In this document: positions 1-8,256 of the stretch, piece after piece | Position numbering within the stretch: position 1 is the first letter of the stretch | Layout: every line of letters starts with the position of its first letter | Origin: GCA-2731375 sp002731375 | GTDB taxonomy: Bacteria; Pseudomonadota; Alphaproteobacteria; GCA-2731375 | DNA: 64,000 nt | Reading direction: 5' to 3' | Assembly (NCBI GenBank): GCA_030752605.1 | Contig: JASMDX010000068.1 | Location: 62,001 to 126,000, forward strand | Made by a program: the position numbers and the translations under genes | The notes under the pieces: generated by a model | Seen by the model: only the letters and a program-made list of their open reading frames with translations | Database searches by the model: none | What the model was told of the DNA's origin: nothing

Positions 1-2
1 CG

Positions 3-2321
3 GGACGTACCCGGCATGTTCTGAAGACCCTGTCGACCGAAGAAAAGTCTGCCCGCGCAAAGGCCTTGGAAAACGCCCAAGCCGCCGATCAGGCGGCCCG
101 CGCCCGGGCCGAGGAAAATGCCCGGCGTCAGGCCGAGGAAGCCGCCAGACTGGCGACTGAGCGGGAAGCTGCTGAGACCCGGCGCCTCGACGAGGAAGCT
201 CGGAAGAAAACAGAGGAAGGTGCTCGCCGCAAGGCCGAGGAAGAGGCCGTCCGCAAGCTGCAGGAAAAAGAGGCAAAAGCAAATGCCCAGGCCGATGCCA
301 GTAGTGCCACCGCCGCGCCCCGGCGTGGACAGCAAGGGGATGATGCAAAAGAAGGCTCAACCCGGCGGCTCGAGCGCCGGCCGGTGGAACGGCCCAAGCA
401 ACAACCTCGTGCCCGCACGGAGCCAAGACGCCGGTCGGGTCGCATCACGGTCACGGAGGCTTTGGCCGACCGCGAGGAACGGGTCCGAAGCCTAGCTTCC
501 ATCCGGCGGGAGCGGGAGCGACGGAAACAACTGGCCGCCGATAGTGGCGAAAGCCAAGGCAAGATCCTGCGCGAAGTGGTGGTGCCTGAAACCATTACGG
601 TACAGGAACTAGCCAACCGCATGGCCGAGCGGGGCGTCGATGTGGTGCGTTCGCTGATGGGCCTTGGCGTCATGGCCACAGTCAATCAGACAATCGATGC
701 GGACACCGCAGAATTGGTAGTGGCCGAATTCGGGCACAAATTGCGCAGGGTTTCCGAGGCAGATGTCGAAATCGGCCTTAAGGGTGAGACGGACGACGAA
801 GGCGATCTGGTCATGCGCCCCCCCGTGGTTACGGTGATGGGCCATGTGGACCACGGCAAGACTTCGTTGTTGGATGCGATCCGGGCCTCTGATGTGGCCG
901 CCGGCGAGACGGGCGGCATTACCCAGCATATTGGCGCCTATCAGGTGACAACGCCGGCTGGGGCCAAGATCACCTTTATTGATACTCCGGGTCATGCGGC
1001 CTTCACCGCCATGCGCGCCCGTGGCGCCGACGTCACGGATCTGGTCATTTTGGTCGTGGCCGCGGATGACGGCGTCATGCCGCAGACGATTGAGGCAATC
1101 AACCATGCCAAGGCGGCGAATGTGCCGCTGATCGTGGCGGTCAACAAGATGGACTTGCCCGACGCCAATCCCAACAAGGTCAAGCAGGAACTGCTGCAAT
1201 ATGAAGTGATCCCGGAGGAAATGGGCGGTGATGTCCAGATCGTCGAGGTTTCCGCGATGAAAAAGCAGAACCTGGACGGCTTGGAGGAAATCATCCAATT
1301 GCGGGCCGAATTCCTGGAATTACAGGCTAATCCGAACCGCGATGCCGAAGGCGTGGTGGTCGAGGCGCAATTGGACCGTGGCCGTGGCGCCGTAGCAACC
1401 GTGCTGGTGCAGCGCGGCACGCTTAGGGCCGGCGATATCTTCGTGGCCGGCCCGCAATGGGGCCGTGTGCGGGCGATGCTGGACAGTCATGGCAACATTG
1501 TCGAAGAAGCAGGCCCGTCCATGCCGGTTGAGGTTCTAGGCCTGAACGGGGCACCGGGTGCCGGTGATGAGTTCAATGTGGTAGAGAACGAGGCACGGGC
1601 CCGCGAGGTTGCCGACTATCGCCAGCGGATGGAGCGGGAACGCCGCGCCGCCGCCGGTGCCCGTGGCAGCCTGGAGCAGATGTTCTCCAACATGCAGGAC
1701 AGCGAGAAAAAGGAATTCCCTCTGCTGTTCAAGGCGGATGTGCGTGGTTCTCTCGAGGCCATCACATCGGCGGTGGAGAACCTGGGCAACGACGAAGTCG
1801 CGGCCAGGGTGCTGCATGGCGGTGTCGGCGGCATTACCGAGTCCGATATCGATCTGGCGCGGGCCTCGAACGCGGTGGTCATCAGTTTCAACGTACGGGC
1901 CAATCCTCAGGCACAGGAAATGGCGCGGCAGGAAAATGTCGAAATCCGCTATTATTCGATTATTTACGAATTGGTCGATGACCTGCGCAAGGCCATGAGT
2001 GGCCTGCTGGCGCCGGAGATCCGCGAGACCATTATTGGCGGCGCCCTGGTTCAGGAAGTCTTTAATGTCTCCAAGATCGGCAAGATCGCCGGTTGCCGGG
2101 TCAGTACCGGCATGGCCCGGCGGCAGGCCAAAATACGCTTGTTGCGGGACGATGTGGTCATCCACACTGGCGGCTTGAAATCCCTGAAGCGTTTCAAGGA
2201 TGATGCCAACGAAGTGCGCGAGGGCAACGAATGCGGCGTCGCGTTGGAGAACTATCAGGATATCCAGGTCGGCGACCAAATCGAATTCTTTGAGATCGAG
2301 GAAGTCGAACGCTCACTTTAA
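3..2321 (+). CDS. infB: Translation initiation factor IF-2, 5' end cut by window edge
   Basis: IF-2 is the GTPase that places initiator fMet-tRNA on the 30S subunit and promotes 50S joining. The frame is open from the first bases, so the true start lies upstream of the window. Visible parts in order: a long charged Ala/Glu/Arg-rich N-terminal region, an IF2_N domain, then the G domain with GHVDHGKT (about nt 839-862), DTPGHAAF and NKMD, followed by the beta-barrel and C-terminal domains ending in a typical IF-2 tail. It leads the rbfA-truB-rpsO-pnp series, the usual alphaproteobacterial order; nusA would be expected just upstream. No lesion is seen. Confidence 0.97.
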   Translation, partial: GRTRHVLKTLSTEEKSARAKALENAQAADQAARARAEENARRQAEEAARLATEREAAETRRLDEEARKKTEEGARRKAEEEAVRKLQEKEAKANAQADASSATAAPRRGQQGDDAKEGSTRRLERRPVERPKQQPRARTEPRRRSGRITVTEALADREERVRSLASIRRERERRKQLAADSGESQGKILREVVVPETITVQELANRMAERGVDVVRSLMGLGVMATVNQTIDADTAELVVAEFGHKLRRVSEADVEIGLKGETDDEGDLVMRPPVVTVMGHVDHGKTSLLDAIRASDVAAGETGGITQHIGAYQVTTPAGAKITFIDTPGHAAFTAMRARGADVTDLVILVVAADDGVMPQTIEAINHAKAANVPLIVAVNKMDLPDANPNKVKQELLQYEVIPEEMGGDVQIVEVSAMKKQNLDGLEEIIQLRAEFLELQANPNRDAEGVVVEAQLDRGRGAVATVLVQRGTLRAGDIFVAGPQWGRVRAMLDSHGNIVEEAGPSMPVEVLGLNGAPGAGDEFNVVENEARAREVADYRQRMERERRAAAGARGSLEQMFSNMQDSEKKEFPLLFKADVRGSLEAITSAVENLGNDEVAARVLHGGVGGITESDIDLARASNAVVISFNVRANPQAQEMARQENVEIRYYSIIYELVDDLRKAMSGLLAPEIRETIIGGALVQEVFNVSKIGKIAGCRVSTGMARRQAKIRLLRDDVVIHTGGLKSLKRFKDDANEVREGNECGVALENYQDIQVGDQIEFFEIEEVERSL

Positions 2322-2365
2322 GTGATGTATTTGTTCGACGGCCGATTTTGACATAGGGCGGAATT

Positions 2366-2812
2366 ATGGCGAAGCATCGCGACATGGGGCACCGCGACCC
2401 TCGTCAAAGGGCGCGTGGGCCATCCCAACGTCAATTACGCGCCGGCGAGCTGGTTCGGCACGCGTTGGCGGAAGTTCTTACTCGGGAAGAAATACATCAC
2501 GAAGATCTGGCCGGCGTTGCCATCACCGTGACTGAGGTCGCCCTGAGCACGGATCTACGTCAGGCGACGTGTTACATCATGCCGTTGGGCGGCAAAGATA
2601 CGGACAAAATTCTGAAGGCACTGCACCGGGTCGGACCATGGCTGGGCGGACAGGTAGCCAAGCGGATCAGCCTGAAGTTCGCGCCACGCCTACATTTTAG
2701 GATCGATGGTAGTTTCGACAACGCCTCCCATATTGATGATCTGTTGCGCCGCGAAGATGTGGCGTCAGGCCTGGTGGTACACGATTTGGAAAATTCGGAA
2801 GATGGCGCGTAA
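2366..2812 (+). CDS. rbfA: 30S ribosome-binding factor A
   Basis: RbfA is a small KH-like protein that binds the 30S subunit during late 16S rRNA maturation and is important in the cold. The 148-residue product has the usual core: a basic N-terminus, the segment GELVRHALAEVLTREE, a central strand with TCYIMPLGG, and a C-terminal region rich in hydrophobic and basic residues (RISLKFAPRLHFRID). Length fits alphaproteobacterial RbfA. It lies 44 bases after infB and 2 bases before truB, so co-transcription and tight coupling with truB are likely. Confidence 0.95.
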   Translation: MAKHRDMGHRDPRQRARGPSQRQLRAGELVRHALAEVLTREEIHHEDLAGVAITVTEVALSTDLRQATCYIMPLGGKDTDKILKALHRVGPWLGGQVAKRISLKFAPRLHFRIDGSFDNASHIDDLLRREDVASGLVVHDLENSEDGA

Positions 2813-2814
2813 AC

Positions 2815-3711
2815 ATGGCACGTAAACGGCGCGGCCGACCGGTGCATGGCTGGTTCATCCTCGACAAACCCCTCGGCATGACCTCGACCCAGGCGGTTGG
2901 CAAGGTACGGCGCGGATTCGATGCCGCCAAGGCCGGCCATGCGGGCACCCTGGATCCCTTGGCCAGCGGTATTTTACCCATTGCCATGGGGGAAGCGACA
3001 AAGGTCGTGGCCATGGCAATGGATGGAGCCAAGGCCTATCGCTTCGCCATCCATTGGGGCGAGGAGCGCGATACCGACGACGCTGAGGGCCAGATAGTGG
3101 CAGAAAGCGGTGAGCGCCCAACGCAGGCGCAAATCGAAGCCGCATTGCCGCAATTCACCGGCGAGATCGAACAGGTGCCCCCCGCCTATTCCGCAATCAA
3201 GGTGAATGGGGCGCGGGCCTATGATCTGGCCCGCGGCGGCGAGTCCTCGGAACTGGCCGCGCGTTTGATCCGGATCGATGAATTACGTCTTCTTGAATGC
3301 CCCGAACCCGATCATGCGGTGCTGGAAATGATCTGTGGCAAGGGCGCCTATGTGCGCGGCGTGGCCCGTGATCTGGGCCGCCTTCTGGGCTGCTATGGCC
3401 ATGTCAGCGAACTGCGCCGAACCAGGGTCGGAGACTTTGACGAAAGCATGGCGATTTCGCTGGATAAACTTGAGGACATGGGGCATAAGAAGGCGCTCGA
3501 CGACCTGCTTTTGCCGGTCGAGGCTGCGCTGGCCGACATCCCGGCGCTGGCCGTGACCGGTCCGGAGGCTGAACGTCTACGTTTTGGACAAGCCATCCGG
3601 GTTCCGCATGGCGTCGAGGGAACCGTATACGCGACGACAGACGGCAGGCCGGTAGCACTGGCCGAAATTCATGCCGGTGAAGTCCGTCCGGTTCGTGTTT
3701 TTAATCTGTAA
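2815..3711 (+). CDS. truB: tRNA pseudouridine(55) synthase
   Basis: TruB converts U55 in the T-loop of tRNAs to pseudouridine and also acts as a tRNA chaperone. The 298-residue protein opens with the family signature around GWFILDKPLGMTSTQAV and contains the catalytic segment GHAGTLDPLASG, whose Asp is the nucleophile. Further family motifs are VPPAYSAIKVNGARAYDLAR and KGAYVRGVARDLG. The C-terminal part is the short PUA-like domain common in bacterial TruB. The ATG follows the rbfA stop by two bases. Confidence 0.96.
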   Translation: MARKRRGRPVHGWFILDKPLGMTSTQAVGKVRRGFDAAKAGHAGTLDPLASGILPIAMGEATKVVAMAMDGAKAYRFAIHWGEERDTDDAEGQIVAESGERPTQAQIEAALPQFTGEIEQVPPAYSAIKVNGARAYDLARGGESSELAARLIRIDELRLLECPEPDHAVLEMICGKGAYVRGVARDLGRLLGCYGHVSELRRTRVGDFDESMAISLDKLEDMGHKKALDDLLLPVEAALADIPALAVTGPEAERLRFGQAIRVPHGVEGTVYATTDGRPVALAEIHAGEVRPVRVFNL

Positions 3712-3738
3712 GACTTTTTATACGAATAGGAGATTTCG

Positions 3739-4008
3739 ATGTCGATTACGGCTGAACGCAAAACCGAATTGATCGGCGAATTTAAGCAATCCGACAGCGA
3801 TACCGGTTCACCGGAAGTGCAAGTGGCAATTCTGACTTCGCGGATCATCGCCTTGACCGATCATTTCAAGGAACACAAAAAGGATAACCATTCCCGTCGC
3901 GGCCTGCTGAAAATGGTCAGCCGGCGGCGCCGTCTGTTGGATTATCTGAAACGCAAGGATCAGACGCGTTACGAAGCTCTGATCAAACGGCTGGGCCTGC
4001 GCCGTTAG
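3739..4008 (+). CDS. rpsO: 30S ribosomal protein S15
   Basis: S15 binds the central domain of 16S rRNA early in 30S assembly and contacts the 50S subunit. The 89-residue product has the full-length family pattern, including DTGSPEVQVAILTSRI and the basic segment NHSRRGLLKMVSRRRRLLDYL. A purine-rich AGGAG ribosome site sits eight bases before the ATG. It lies directly upstream of pnp, the conserved rpsO-pnp pair. In enterobacteria the intervening transcript is processed by RNase III; here the gap is 220 bases and contains a compact hairpin. Confidence 0.97.
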   Translation: MSITAERKTELIGEFKQSDSDTGSPEVQVAILTSRIIALTDHFKEHKKDNHSRRGLLKMVSRRRRLLDYLKRKDQTRYEALIKRLGLRR

Positions 4009-4168
4009 TATTGTCAGCGGGCATACCTAGTTTGAACAAGACCGAACCTCGCGTCGCCGCAATTGGCAACGTGGACCCTGGGGCGTTGCGTGCCGGGAAC
4101 GAGGAATGCCATGGTCCATTCGGGATTATGGAAAAACTACATTGAACGCAAGCGAAGCCATGTTTTAA

Positions 4169-4184
4169 CCGGCGATGGCGCCGG
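4169..4184 (+). promoter_or_regulatory. Hairpin in the rpsO-pnp leader
   Basis: A perfect six-base-pair stem CCGGCG/CGCCGG with an ATGG loop lies a short distance upstream of pnp, with no U-tract after it. PNPase genes in other proteobacteria are autoregulated through leader stem-loops, so this is a plausible processing or autoregulatory element. That role is inference from position only. Confidence 0.4.
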
Positions 4185-4229
4185 ATGAATAGGTAAGAAA
4201 GCATGGCTGATAAGAAAGAGAGAACGAAG

Positions 4230-6347
4230 ATGTTTGATATTCATCGCAAGGAATTGATGTGGGGCGGGCGCAAGCTGGTCCTGGAAACCGGACATATCGC
4301 GCGCCAGTCCGATGGTGCCGTGATGGTGACCTATGACGAAACCAGCGTGCTGTGCACCGCCGTCGCCGCGCGCGAAGCGCGCCAAGGCATCGATTTCTTC
4401 CCCCTCACCGTCCACTATGTGGAAAAGACATATGCCGCCGGCAAAATTCCAGGCGGCTTTTTCAAGCGTGAAGGCCGTCCCTCGGAAAAAGAGACGCTTA
4501 CGTCGCGCCTGATTGACCGGCCGATCCGGCCCTTGTTCGTGGATGGTTTCCGCAACGAAACCCAGATCATCTGCACCACCATGAGCCATGATCTGGAGAA
4601 TGATCCCGACATTGCCGCCCTGGTGGGTACATCCGCCGCCCTGACCATTTCCGGTATCCCCTTCATGGGCCCAATCAGCGCGGCCCGGGTTGGTTACGTC
4701 AATGGCGAATATATCCTGAACCCGCGCATTGACGAGTTGGAAGAGAGCGACTTGGACATGGTCGTGGCCGGCACGGCGGATGCCGTGATGATGGTGGAAT
4801 CGGAAGCCAATCAGCTTTCCGAGGAAGTCATGTTGGGCGCCGTGATGTTTGCTCATGCTGAGATGCAGCCGGTCATCCAGGCCATTGTCGAGCTGGCCGA
4901 AGTGGCCGCGAAAGAGCCTTGGGATCTGGCCCCGCCAGAAGATCACTCTGCGATCCAGGCCAAGGTAGCCAAAACCATCGAGGCCGACCTGCGCACGGCC
5001 TATGCAGAACCCATCAAGCAGACCCGCACCAACATGCTGTCTGATGCCAAGGGTAAAGCCTACGACGCCTTGGCCGAAGACCCGGATGCGGGCGCCATTG
5101 GCGATGCCGTCAAGAAACTGGAAAAGGACATTGTTCGCGGCCAGATTCTCGACACCGGCAACCGCATCGATGGCCGCGATACCCGCACCGTGCGCCAGAT
5201 CGAAAGCCAGGTTGGCGTGCTGCCCCGGACCCACGGCGCTGCCCTGTTCACCCGCGGCGAGACCCAGGCCCTGGTGGTAACCACCCTAGGTACCGGCGAT
5301 GACGAGCAGATCATGGACGCCTTGGCCGGTTCATACCGCCAGCACTTCCTGCTGCACTACAACTTCCCGCCCTATTCCGTGGGCGAAGCGGGCCGCTTCG
5401 GCTTTACCGGCCGGCGCGAGATCGGCCATGGCAAGCTAGCCTGGCGGGCCATGCGCGCTGTGATGCCGTCCAAGGAAGAGTTCCCTTACACAATCCGTAT
5501 CGTTTCCGAGATCACGGAATCCAATGGTTCTTCCTCCATGGCCTCCGTTTGCGGCTCCTCCCTGTCCCTGATGGACGCGGGCGTGCCCTTGAAGGCAGCG
5601 GTGGCGGGTATCGCCATGGGCCTGATCCTGGAAGGTGAGAAGTACGCCATCCTGTCGGACATTCTAGGTGATGAGGATCACCTGGGCGACATGGACTTCA
5701 AGGTCGCCGGCACGGAGAACGGTGTCACCTCGTTGCAGATGGACATCAAGGTCGCGGGCATCACGGAAGCAATCATGCGTGACGCCCTGGCCCAGGCCAA
5801 CGAAGGCCGCAACCACATTTTGAGCGAGATGAGCAAGGCCATTGGCGAGCATCGCGGCGAGTTGCGCGATACCGCGCCGAAGGTCCATCTACTCAAGGTA
5901 CCGGTCGACAAGATCCGGGAAATTATCGGTACGGGCGGCAAGGTTATCCGTCAGATCACCGAGGAAACCGGTGCCAAGATCGACATTTCCGACGATGGCT
6001 CGGTCAAGGTATCTTCACCTGACCAATCCAGTATTGATGCCGCCACCACCTGGATCACCGGCATCATCGCCGAGCCAGAGATTGGCGAGATCTACAAGGG
6101 CAAGGTGGTCAAAGTTGTCGACTTCGGCGCCTTCGTGAACTTCATCGGCAACCGGGACGGCCTCTGCCATATCTCGGAGCTGGCCCAACACCGGGTCAAG
6201 ACGGTGAATGACATTGTCAACGAAGGCGATGAAATTTTCGTCAAATGCCTGGCCATTGATGACCGGGGCAAGGTTCGCCTGTCCATGAAAATGGTCGATC
6301 AGGAAACTGGTAAGGAAATGGTCGCCGAAGAAGCCGCGAGCGACTAA
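4230..6347 (+). CDS. pnp: Polyribonucleotide nucleotidyltransferase (PNPase)
   Basis: PNPase is the phosphorolytic 3'-5' exoribonuclease of the RNA degradosome. Two RNase PH domains flank an alpha-helical domain, followed by a KH domain (around KIREIIGTGGKVIRQITEE) and an S1 domain (around EIYKGKVVKVVDFGAFV). The second RNase PH core carries FGFTGRREIGHGKLAWRA. I chose the ATG that gives MFDIHRKE, the usual family N-terminus; an in-frame ATG 27 bases earlier (4203) would add nine residues. A strong terminator follows the stop codon, so pnp ends the infB-to-pnp transcription series. Confidence 0.96.
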   Translation: MFDIHRKELMWGGRKLVLETGHIARQSDGAVMVTYDETSVLCTAVAAREARQGIDFFPLTVHYVEKTYAAGKIPGGFFKREGRPSEKETLTSRLIDRPIRPLFVDGFRNETQIICTTMSHDLENDPDIAALVGTSAALTISGIPFMGPISAARVGYVNGEYILNPRIDELEESDLDMVVAGTADAVMMVESEANQLSEEVMLGAVMFAHAEMQPVIQAIVELAEVAAKEPWDLAPPEDHSAIQAKVAKTIEADLRTAYAEPIKQTRTNMLSDAKGKAYDALAEDPDAGAIGDAVKKLEKDIVRGQILDTGNRIDGRDTRTVRQIESQVGVLPRTHGAALFTRGETQALVVTTLGTGDDEQIMDALAGSYRQHFLLHYNFPPYSVGEAGRFGFTGRREIGHGKLAWRAMRAVMPSKEEFPYTIRIVSEITESNGSSSMASVCGSSLSLMDAGVPLKAAVAGIAMGLILEGEKYAILSDILGDEDHLGDMDFKVAGTENGVTSLQMDIKVAGITEAIMRDALAQANEGRNHILSEMSKAIGEHRGELRDTAPKVHLLKVPVDKIREIIGTGGKVIRQITEETGAKIDISDDGSVKVSSPDQSSIDAATTWITGIIAEPEIGEIYKGKVVKVVDFGAFVNFIGNRDGLCHISELAQHRVKTVNDIVNEGDEIFVKCLAIDDRGKVRLSMKMVDQETGKEMVAEEAASD

Positions 6348-6375
6348 CCGAACCGGACCTTATGGCCGAAAATTT

Positions 6376-6414
6376 AGGCCCCGCTCTCCGAACTGGAAGC
6401 GGGGCCTTTGTTTT
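6376..6414 (+). terminator. Rho-independent terminator after pnp
   Basis: A perfect 10-bp inverted repeat, AGGCCCCGCT and AGCGGGGCCT, with a 12-base loop, is followed directly by TTGTTTT. It lies 28 bases after the pnp stop codon and just before the end of the convergent CoA-transferase gene. The U-tract serves the plus strand. Confidence 0.9.
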
Positions 6415-6429
6415 ACCAAATGGGCTGTG

Positions 6430-7638
6430 TCAGACCACACGTTTTTCCCGCAGTTCAGCGATCGTTGCATCATCATAACCCAGTTCGTGCATGACCTCAT
6501 CCGTGTGCTCACCCAAGGTCGGGGCACGCATGCGGATGGTGTCGGCCGGGGTTTTTGAAAAACGCACATGCAGTTTGGACATGGGCGCCGGCGACGGCGT
6601 GCCGGGATAATCCACCTCTTGCAGGAAATCGCCTTGCAGGACCTGTGGATCCTTCAGGGTGTCAGCCGGCTTATAAACATGACCGCAAGGAATGCGGGCC
6701 TCGGCAAGAGTCGCAATCGCTTCCTCGCGGGTTCTTTCCGAACACCACTTTTGCATGCGGGCCGAGATCTCGACGCCGTTGTCGCCACGCAACAGATCAT
6801 CCTTGAACTTGGGATCCTTCAGCCAGTAATCCCCGTCGCCCATAAGATCAATCCAGCGGTTAAAAAGCGTTTGGCCGACGACCTGGACGATAATCCATTT
6901 ATCATCACTGCATTTGAAGGCGTCACTGGGTGCGGAGGTCTGTCCCCGGTTGCCGGAGCCGACCCGGTCTGCGCCAATCATGGCCTGCTCGATCAAACCG
7001 GCGTTGTTGAACAGCAATGCGGTGCCCAGCAAGCTGCCTTCCACCCGCTGCCCCTCACCCGTGGCGCGTTTGTGCAGCAAGGCCGCCAAGGTGCCGATTG
7101 TGGCTGCCGAGGCGGTGCCAAAATCGACCCACGGCGTGTGCGCCTTCATGGGCTCGTCCTCATAGCCGGACAGATGCATCATCCCCGACATGGCGGCGGC
7201 CACGCCGTCGAAACCGACCCGGTCCTTGTAGGGGCCGACGGAGGTAAAGGCCGAGACCGTGGTCAGAATAATATCCTCTTTCACCGCCCGCAGACTTTCA
7301 TAGTCCAGGCCCATGGCGGTCAGGGTTTCGGTCGGCAGATTGGCGATCACCACATCCGCCGTCGCCACCAGTTTCTTGACGATCTCCCGGCCCTCGGGCT
7401 TCATGGGGTTCAAGGTCAGACCGCGCTTGTTGCGGTTGAGATGCAGATAGCCCGAGCCAACGCATTCCTCACCCTCGGCGCCTTCACCGATCGGCGTGGT
7501 ATAACGATCCTCACTACCATCGATCTTTTCGATCCGGATTACATCGGCGCCCAAATCGCCTAGCATCATGCCGCAACATGGGCCGGCAATATAGCGCCCG
7601 AAATCCAAAACCCGCACTCCGTCCAAAACCTGGCTCAC
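6430..7638 (-). CDS. CaiB/BaiF family CoA transferase-like protein
   Basis: This is a family III CoA transferase homologue (402 residues, normal length). Such enzymes move CoA between carboxylic acids in carnitine, oxalate and aromatic metabolism. The N-terminus shows the family fold signature VRVLDFGRYIAGPCCGMMLGD followed by GADVIRIEK, and further on NRNKRGLTLN. The segment aligned with the catalytic Asp (usually SLLD or SMMD) reads EGSLLGTALLFNNAG, so Gly replaces that Asp. This may mark a subfamily with another activity. It is convergent with pnp and monocistronic. Substrate cannot be told. Confidence 0.88.
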   Translation of the reverse strand: MSQVLDGVRVLDFGRYIAGPCCGMMLGDLGADVIRIEKIDGSEDRYTTPIGEGAEGEECVGSGYLHLNRNKRGLTLNPMKPEGREIVKKLVATADVVIANLPTETLTAMGLDYESLRAVKEDIILTTVSAFTSVGPYKDRVGFDGVAAAMSGMMHLSGYEDEPMKAHTPWVDFGTASAATIGTLAALLHKRATGEGQRVEGSLLGTALLFNNAGLIEQAMIGADRVGSGNRGQTSAPSDAFKCSDDKWIIVQVVGQTLFNRWIDLMGDGDYWLKDPKFKDDLLRGDNGVEISARMQKWCSERTREEAIATLAEARIPCGHVYKPADTLKDPQVLQGDFLQEVDYPGTPSPAPMSKLHVRFSKTPADTIRMRAPTLGEHTDEVMHELGYDDATIAELREKRVV

Positions 7639-7654
7639 CGCAGTCTCTCCCTAC

Positions 7655-7679
7655 AAAAATAGCCACCCACAAGAGTGGC
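7655..7679 (-). terminator. Probable rho-independent terminator (minus strand)
   Basis: On the minus strand, GCCAC and GTGGC pair around an 8-base loop and are followed by TATTTTTG. It lies about 78 bases beyond the stop of the response-regulator gene and just upstream of the CoA-transferase start, so it would insulate the two. The stem is short, hence moderate confidence. Confidence 0.5.
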
Positions 7680-7757
7680 GCCATCTTAGTCCCATCATAC
7701 CGCTGGCTCGCCCCGTTCCGCAATGCGGTCGGTGCCCAGGCGAACAATGGCAAAAAT

Positions 7758-8099
7758 CTAGGAAAGTGCGCCGCGCAGGATCGCCAGGCTGATCGGCTTT
7801 TGATAGGTTTCCACCTTTAGACCCCAGACTTCACCCAGACCGAGCGCTATTTTGCCGTAATATGGATTATAGCCGGCAACGGCCAGGATCTGGGCCGTGC
7901 AATTCTGTTCCGCCAACCATTGCACCAGTTCAATGCCCTCGATATCCAGCACGATCATATCCGGTTTAAATTCGGCATAAGCGCCCTTGAACAGGTTGGG
8001 ATCGGAGAGAGTAGAAACCTCATAGCCAAGACCTTCCGCCTTTCGTTTCACGTAATCGGCAAAATCAGGATCGTCATCGATTACTAATAGCCGTTTAAC
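7758..8099 (-). CDS. Receiver-only response regulator with no standard start codon
   Basis: The translated frame reads VKRLLVIDDDPDFADYV at its N-terminus: a strand followed by the acidic triad of a CheY-like receiver domain. The likely phospho-acceptor Asp is in MIVLDIEG and the conserved Lys in ETYQKPIS. No output domain follows (about 113 residues). The codon where ATG would be expected, at 8097-8099, is GTT. The next in-frame GTG (8051) would delete the acidic pocket. The frame is closed upstream by TGA, and an ATG at 8121 is in another frame. Either the start was lost, or a rare start is used, or there is a one-base error. No kinase gene is adjacent. Confidence 0.65.
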   Translation of the reverse strand, partial: VKRLLVIDDDPDFADYVKRKAEGLGYEVSTLSDPNLFKGAYAEFKPDMIVLDIEGIELVQWLAEQNCTAQILAVAGYNPYYGKIALGLGEVWGLKVETYQKPISLAILRGALS

Positions 8100-8256
8100 G
8101 TCTTCAGTTATAATCCCTCATGACACCATACTTATTAGAATTAATACTACGGTCAAAAATTTACTCTACGGTAAATTCGACAGATATATTGTCAATAAAC
8201 TGTTTGCCGCACGAATATATTAGCCTCTATACACAAACTAGACGCTAAATTCTTTT
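8100..8256. other. AT-rich spacer between response regulator and OYE gene
   Basis: This stretch is much richer in A+T than its surroundings. On the minus strand it holds TTGACA and TTGACC hexamers and a weak hairpin (AATTTAC/GTAAATT, then T residues, around 8158-8181). It may carry a weak terminator for the old yellow enzyme gene and a promoter for the response regulator. No coding frame is supported. Confidence 0.35.

Noticed and set aside
4137..5234. 365-codon frame antisense to pnp
   Set aside because: Low-quality composition opposite a housekeeping gene.
6568..7563. 331-codon frame antisense to the CoA transferase gene
   Set aside because: No recognisable domain; shadow of a clear minus-strand gene.
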